Shown piece by piece: positions 6,998 to 10,951 of a stretch of 10,951 bases of DNA (the first letter of the stretch is position 1; every line of letters starts with the position of its first letter). Both the position numbers and the translations under genes were made by a program. The stretch comes from Candidatus Cloacimonadota bacterium. Its GTDB lineage: Bacteria > Cloacimonadota > Cloacimonadia > JGIOTU-2. The notes beneath the pieces were generated by a model. It saw only the letters and a list, made by a program, of their open reading frames with translations, was not told the origin of the DNA and searched no databases. The stretch is from assembly GCA_014384665.1 (NCBI GenBank), contig JACNFI010000416.1, forward strand, positions 1 to 10,951, read 5' to 3'.

Positions 6998-7239
6998 TCA
7001 CCAACCTTTTTATTGAAATATTGTTGTTTCTGAAGCCATACTAATAATGTAATCTGCATCTACGCGGACGCGGTGAGACTGTGGATTATTACAAGTCTTT
7101 CTTAAAATTAATGAAAATTATAGATTGATAGTTGGCAAGTATGAAGAGATAAGAAAGAATATTTTACTGAAATAAATGTAAATTTACTTTTGATATTATA
7201 GTATATTCTGATTACGATATTTTTTTATTTGACAAATAA

Positions 7240-7268
7240 TTGTTACAAAAAAGAAATTTCACTAAGAT
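7240..7268 (+). promoter_or_regulatory. Possible sigma-70-like promoter of the helicase operon
   Basis: TTGTTA (7240-7245) and TAAGAT (7263-7268) are 17 bases apart, each matching the consensus at four of six positions. A better -35 word, TTGACA at 7229-7234, has no matching -10 at normal spacing. In DNA this AT-rich, such matches are weak evidence. Confidence 0.25.
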
Positions 7269-7289
7269 ACAGTTTTCTAGGGCAGTAGT

Positions 7290-7303
7290 CATATTAAAAT
7301 ATG
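7290..7303. promoter_or_regulatory. Dyad in the helicase leader, possible operator
   Basis: CATATTAAAATATG has 5-bp perfect arms (CATAT/ATATG) and lies between the putative promoter and the ribosome site, where a repressor could act. A chance AT-rich palindrome is equally possible. Confidence 0.2.
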
Positions 7304-7326
7304 TTTTTACATCTAATTATCTTATT

Positions 7327-7333
7327 GAGGTGA
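7327..7333 (+). promoter_or_regulatory. Strong ribosome binding site of the helicase gene
   Basis: GAGGTGA, 3 bases before the ATG at 7337, is the best Shine-Dalgarno match in the window and fixes the helicase start. Confidence 0.75.
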
Positions 7334-7336
7334 TTT

Positions 7337-10300
7337 ATGGAAAATAAGAAAAATACAGATAGAACTTTTTTTACGAATGAACCAGAAGCAACATTATTAA
7401 AAAGATTTCAGAAAACATTAAATAATGTAAAAATCTTTGATGTTTTAGTCGGATATTTTTATACAAGTGGGTTTTACAAAATATACAAATCATTAGACAA
7501 AACAAAGAAAATTAGAATTCTTATTGGAATTTCTACTGGCAAGGAAACCTACGAGTTAATTCAAAAATCCAAACAACCCGGTGAAATAGACATATTTCAC
7601 GGGTCAAGACAAGAAATTCAATTTTCTCATTCAGAAATAAAAGAGAAGTTTTCTAAAAACACAAAAAATGAAATGGAAAATTCTGAAGATATTCCAGAAG
7701 TTGAACAAGGTGTAAAAAAATTTTTGCAATATCTAAAAAGTGGAAAATTAGAAATAAAAGTGTATAAAAAGCAAAATATTCACGCAAAACTTTATATTAT
7801 GACATTTGTAGAAGGTGATAGAGATATTGGTCGTATTATCACTGGTTCCAGTAATTTCACAAAATCAGGTCTTGTTGATAATTTAGAATTTAATGTTGAA
7901 TTAAAGAATAGAGATGATTATGAATTTGCTTTGCAAAAATTTAATGAACTATGGAAAGATGCTGTTGATGTAAGTGATGAATATATTGAAACAATAAATA
8001 AAACATGGATAAAACTTATAACACCTTATAATCTTTATCTAAAATTTCTCTATGAATACTTTAAAGATGAATTAAATCTTACTGGGAATTTAAAATATGA
8101 TTATAAACCTGATGGTTTTATGCAACTTGATTATCAAGATGACGCAGTTTTGAATGCAAAAAAAATACTATTTGAATATGGTGGTGTTTTCTTATCAGAT
8201 GTTGTTGGACTGGGAAAAACATATATGTCAGCAATGCTTGCAAAACAATTAGATGGAAGAAATTTAGTTGTTGCACCACCTGTTTTATTAAATAAAGATA
8301 ATCCAAGTTCATGGGTAAATATATTTCATGCTTTTGATGTTGCATCTAAATTTGAATCAATTGGAAAGTTAGACCATATTATCAAAATGGGAACAGAGAA
8401 TTATAAAAACATTTTTATTGATGAAGCACACAGATTTAGAACTGAAACTAATGTAACTTATGAGAAAATTGCTCAAATTTGTAGAGGTAAAAGAGTTATT
8501 TTAGTTACTGCTACACCTTTGAATAATACACCAAAAGATATTTTAAGCCAAATAAAACTTTTTCAGAAAACAAGAAAAAGTAATATACCTGGCTTACCAA
8601 ATCTTGAAAACTTCTTTAATACATTAGATAAGAAATTAAAAAATATTGATAGGAAAAAGGATAAACAAAAATATCTAAAAATCTCAAGAGAAAATTCTAA
8701 ACAGATTAGACAAAAAGTCATTAAATATTTAATGGTTCGTAGAACCAGAGAAGATATTAAAAAGTATTTCACAAAAGATTTAGAAAAAAAGGGATTCAAA
8801 TTTCCTGAAGTAAATAATCCCAAACCAGTATATTATGAATTGAATGAAATTGAAAATGAAGTTTTTGATAAAACAATAAAATTAATTACAGAAGGTTTTA
8901 ACTATGCAAGGTACACACCGATTATTCCAAAATACTATAAAGGAGTAGTTACACAACCAGAAGAATTAGGACAAAAAAATATGAGAAAATTTATGAAAAT
9001 TCTTTTAGTGAAAAGATTGGAAAGTAGTTTCTTTGCTTTCAGAAAGTCAATTGGTAGATTTATCTCATCTTATGTAAATTTCATAAAGGAATTAGAAAAT
9101 GGAAATGTCTATACAAGCAAAAAATATACAAATAAAATATTTGAATTTTTAGAAAGGGACGATGATGATGATATCCAAAAACTTATTGATGATGATAAAG
9201 CAAAAAAATATTCTGCAAAAGACTTTACACCAATTTTCAAAAAAGATTTAGAGAATGACCTTGAAGTATTAAAACAAATACAAAAATTATGGAAAAATGT
9301 AAAGCGAGACCCGAAAATTATTAAGTTTGTAAATATTCTTAAAAATGAAAAAATTCTGAAAAATAATAAATTAATAATCTTTACCGAATCAAAAGAAACT
9401 GCAGAATACATAGCAGAAAAATTAGATGATAATTTAGAAGACAACATATTATTATCCACTGGGAAAACAATAAAATCTATAAGAAATAAGGTAATTGAAA
9501 ATTTTGACCCAAGAGCAAAAAATAATAAAGATAAATACAGAATTCTTGTATCAACAGAAGTCTTATCAGAAGGTATAAATCTTCACCGTTCAAATGTTGT
9601 AATAAATTATGATATCCCCTGGAATCCAACAAGATTAAAGCAAAGAGCAGGAAGAATAAATAGAGTTGATACCAAGTTTGATGAAATATTTATTTATAAC
9701 TTTTTCCCTACTATACAATCAAATGAACAAATTAAACTTAAAGAAGCAGCAATTGCAAAAATAGAATCATTTATATCACTTCTTGGTAGCGATGCCAAAT
9801 TATTAACTGATGATGAAACAATAGAGTCTCATGAACTATTTGATAAATTAATATCATCAAAAACATTAACTGGTGAAGATGAAGAGGAAAGTACTTTAAA
9901 ATATCTAAATATTATTAAGAATATTAGAGAAAACAATCCTGATTTATTTTCAATAATAAAAAAATTGCCAAAGAAAGCAAGAAGTGGCAGAAAAAAAGAA
10001 AATATAAAACAAGGTTTGTTGACTTATTTCAGAAAAGGTAAATTACAGAAATTCTACCTATCTGATGATAATAAATCTGAAGAATTAGATTTTTCAACTG
10101 CGACAAAATTTTTGGAAGCAGATGAAAATACAAAACTGAAAAAACCAGGAAATAATTACTATAACTTATTGAAAAATAATAAGCAGAAATTCTACGATTC
10201 AACTACTGAAGAAATACCAATTGAAAAGAAAAAAGGTGGTAGAGATAGAAGAACTCAACTAATGAGAATTTTAAAAGCATTACAGAATCAAGATTTGAAA

Positions 10301-10561
10301 AGATACACTGATGACCAAGAATTATATCTACAAAAAGTTATTAAACAGGTTGAAGAAGGTGGATTAACAAACCAAACCTTAAAAGTAGCCATAAAAGCAT
10401 TGAATGATGAAATGAAAAATAATACAGATTCTTTTAATTTATTAAATATTTTACAGAAAAATATTCCTGATACACTTCTTAAGGAACATATATCTGAAAG
10501 TTCTGCTCAAACGGAAGGACCGCGTGAAGTAATATTATCAGAATATTTTACAGGAGAATAA
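7337..10561 (+). CDS. PLD-nuclease/SNF2-like helicase fusion
   Basis: 1074-residue protein joining a phospholipase-D-type nuclease to a superfamily 2 helicase. The PLD part (about 15-210) has IHAKLYI with H149 and K151, then GSSNFT at 170-175 and NLEFNVE at 182-188, the pattern of PLD nucleases fused to helicases; the Asp of the full HxKx4D motif is absent, and with one motif it would act as a dimer. Helicase landmarks: GLGKT (291-295, K294), DEAH (362-365), TATP (391-394), LVSTEVLSEGINL (737-749) and QRAGRINR (769-776). The spacing and sequence are SNF2/RapA-like. An Asp run lies at 608-612, and an unrecognised Lys-rich tail at about 850-1074. Likely a DNA translocase that cuts or remodels foreign DNA; DISARM uses separate PLD and SNF2 proteins. 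Codons are extremely A-rich and Lys/Asn/Ile-heavy compared with the genes to the left, suggesting transfer. The BRO-N gene starts 2 bases after its stop. Confidence 0.88.
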   Translation: MENKKNTDRTFFTNEPEATLLKRFQKTLNNVKIFDVLVGYFYTSGFYKIYKSLDKTKKIRILIGISTGKETYELIQKSKQPGEIDIFHGSRQEIQFSHSEIKEKFSKNTKNEMENSEDIPEVEQGVKKFLQYLKSGKLEIKVYKKQNIHAKLYIMTFVEGDRDIGRIITGSSNFTKSGLVDNLEFNVELKNRDDYEFALQKFNELWKDAVDVSDEYIETINKTWIKLITPYNLYLKFLYEYFKDELNLTGNLKYDYKPDGFMQLDYQDDAVLNAKKILFEYGGVFLSDVVGLGKTYMSAMLAKQLDGRNLVVAPPVLLNKDNPSSWVNIFHAFDVASKFESIGKLDHIIKMGTENYKNIFIDEAHRFRTETNVTYEKIAQICRGKRVILVTATPLNNTPKDILSQIKLFQKTRKSNIPGLPNLENFFNTLDKKLKNIDRKKDKQKYLKISRENSKQIRQKVIKYLMVRRTREDIKKYFTKDLEKKGFKFPEVNNPKPVYYELNEIENEVFDKTIKLITEGFNYARYTPIIPKYYKGVVTQPEELGQKNMRKFMKILLVKRLESSFFAFRKSIGRFISSYVNFIKELENGNVYTSKKYTNKIFEFLERDDDDDIQKLIDDDKAKKYSAKDFTPIFKKDLENDLEVLKQIQKLWKNVKRDPKIIKFVNILKNEKILKNNKLIIFTESKETAEYIAEKLDDNLEDNILLSTGKTIKSIRNKVIENFDPRAKNNKDKYRILVSTEVLSEGINLHRSNVVINYDIPWNPTRLKQRAGRINRVDTKFDEIFIYNFFPTIQSNEQIKLKEAAIAKIESFISLLGSDAKLLTDDETIESHELFDKLISSKTLTGEDEEESTLKYLNIIKNIRENNPDLFSIIKKLPKKARSGRKKENIKQGLLTYFRKGKLQKFYLSDDNKSEELDFSTATKFLEADENTKLKKPGNNYYNLLKNNKQKFYDSTTEEIPIEKKKGGRDRRTQLMRILKALQNQDLKRYTDDQELYLQKVIKQVEEGGLTNQTLKVAIKALNDEMKNNTDSFNLLNILQKNIPDTLLKEHISESSAQTEGPREVILSEYFTGE
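10552..10556 (+). promoter_or_regulatory. Ribosome binding site of the BRO-N gene
   Basis: AGGAG, 7 bases before the ATG at 10564, lies inside the last codons of the helicase gene. This is typical of translational coupling within an operon. Confidence 0.7.
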
Positions 10562-10563
10562 TT

Positions 10564-10951
10564 ATGGAAACAAAAATAGCAGTATTTAAAGGGAAAGAAA
10601 TAAGAAAAACTATTCATAATAATGAATGGTGGTTCGTAATTGAAGATGTTGTTTATGTATTAACTGATACTGTCAATTCAAAAGATTATATTAAAAAAAT
10701 AAGAAAAAGAGATGAGGTATTAAGTAAAGGGTGGGGACAAATTGTCACCCCCCTTAAGATTGAAACAAAAGGTGGTAAACAAAAGATTAATTGTGCAAAT
10801 ACCGAAGGAATTTTCCGCATTATACAATCAATTCCTTCACCAAAAGCAGAACCTTTCAAACGCTGGCTGGCTCGTGTAGGTTATGAACGAGTTCAAGAAA
10901 TTGAAGACCCGGAATTAGCAACAAAAAGAACTAAAGCTCTTTATAAAGCAA
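10564..10951 (+). CDS. BRO-N domain protein, DinD/antirepressor-like (partial)
   Basis: First 129 codons of a gene cut by the right edge. The sequence is a BRO-N (phage antirepressor-type DNA-binding) domain: IAVFKGKEIRKT (5-16) with WWFVIEDVVYVLTDT (22-36), then GWGQIVTPLKIET (56-68), NTEGIFRIIQSIPSPKAEP (79-97) and RWLARVGYERVQEIEDPEL (100-118), the hallmark of the DinD-like BRO subgroup, usually about 280 residues in full. Related proteins occur in prophages and within restriction-modification loci, and E. coli dinD is SOS-inducible. Two bases separate it from the helicase stop, so the two are surely co-transcribed. Its codon use is less A-rich than the helicase. It may regulate the operon or act as an effector; binding to DNA is family inference. 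Confidence 0.87.
   Translation, partial: METKIAVFKGKEIRKTIHNNEWWFVIEDVVYVLTDTVNSKDYIKKIRKRDEVLSKGWGQIVTPLKIETKGGKQKINCANTEGIFRIIQSIPSPKAEPFKRWLARVGYERVQEIEDPELATKRTKALYKA

Larger units (their letters stand above)
6998..7336. other. 339-base intergenic gap before the helicase operon
   Basis: No credible gene or RNA gene seen. It contains a short GC-rich patch with a tandem hexamer ACGCGG-ACGCGG (7062-7073) in otherwise very AT-rich DNA, a possible promoter around 7240-7268, a dyad CATATTAAAATATG (7290-7303), and the helicase ribosome site. No intrinsic terminator for the upstream gene is evident. It may be the junction between resident genes and an acquired segment. Confidence 0.5.

Noticed and set aside
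10735..10760. GACAA/TTGTC inverted repeat as an operator
   Set aside because: It lies in conserved coding sequence of the BRO-N domain (GWGQIVTPL) and is explained by the protein.

Overview
This is an AT-rich bacterial window. All well-supported genes lie on the + strand. The fused TGS/uridine-kinase-like protein, a bacterial IMP dehydrogenase, a secreted Gly-Asn-Asp-x-Tyr repeat protein and the type of intergenic repeats together suggest an uncultured anaerobe of the FCB/Cloacimonadota or WOR-3 sort. That placement is inference only; there is no rRNA or other marker gene here to fix it.

Layout. Positions 1-159 hold an isolated palindromic repeat. At 160-1794 is a P-loop nucleoside kinase with an N-terminal ThrRS-like TGS region. 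At 1977-3449 is IMP dehydrogenase (guaB), with all catalytic landmarks. These two look like ordinary chromosomal nucleotide-metabolism genes. Positions 3450-4546 form a repeat-rich stretch: a four-helix-bundle (23S rRNA intervening-sequence-like) gene has been broken by two short hairpin elements, a third related hairpin abuts its 3' end, and imperfect inverted repeats flank the whole unit. Further downstream are a TGTCATTCCC-ended palindromic element and a partly duplicated gene leader. At 4547-6997 is an 816-residue exported protein with twelve GNDxY-type repeats and C-terminal HEAT-like helices. After a 339-base gap, 7337-10561 encodes a PLD-nuclease/SNF2-like helicase fusion. It is followed 2 bases later by a BRO-N (DinD/antirepressor-like) gene that runs off the right edge.

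How they fit. The helicase and BRO-N genes form one tightly spaced operon of a defence or mobile-island character, and the gap before them may be an island boundary. The most concrete discovery is the hairpin family. Four copies share arms (ATTTACCC.../...GGGTRAAT), base-pairing is kept by compensatory changes between copies, and two copies interrupt a gene whose pieces rejoin into a normal-length 119-residue protein. That is direct evidence that these hairpins move or have moved. The candidate system worth following up is the PLD-helicase/BRO-N operon, whose remaining genes lie beyond this window.
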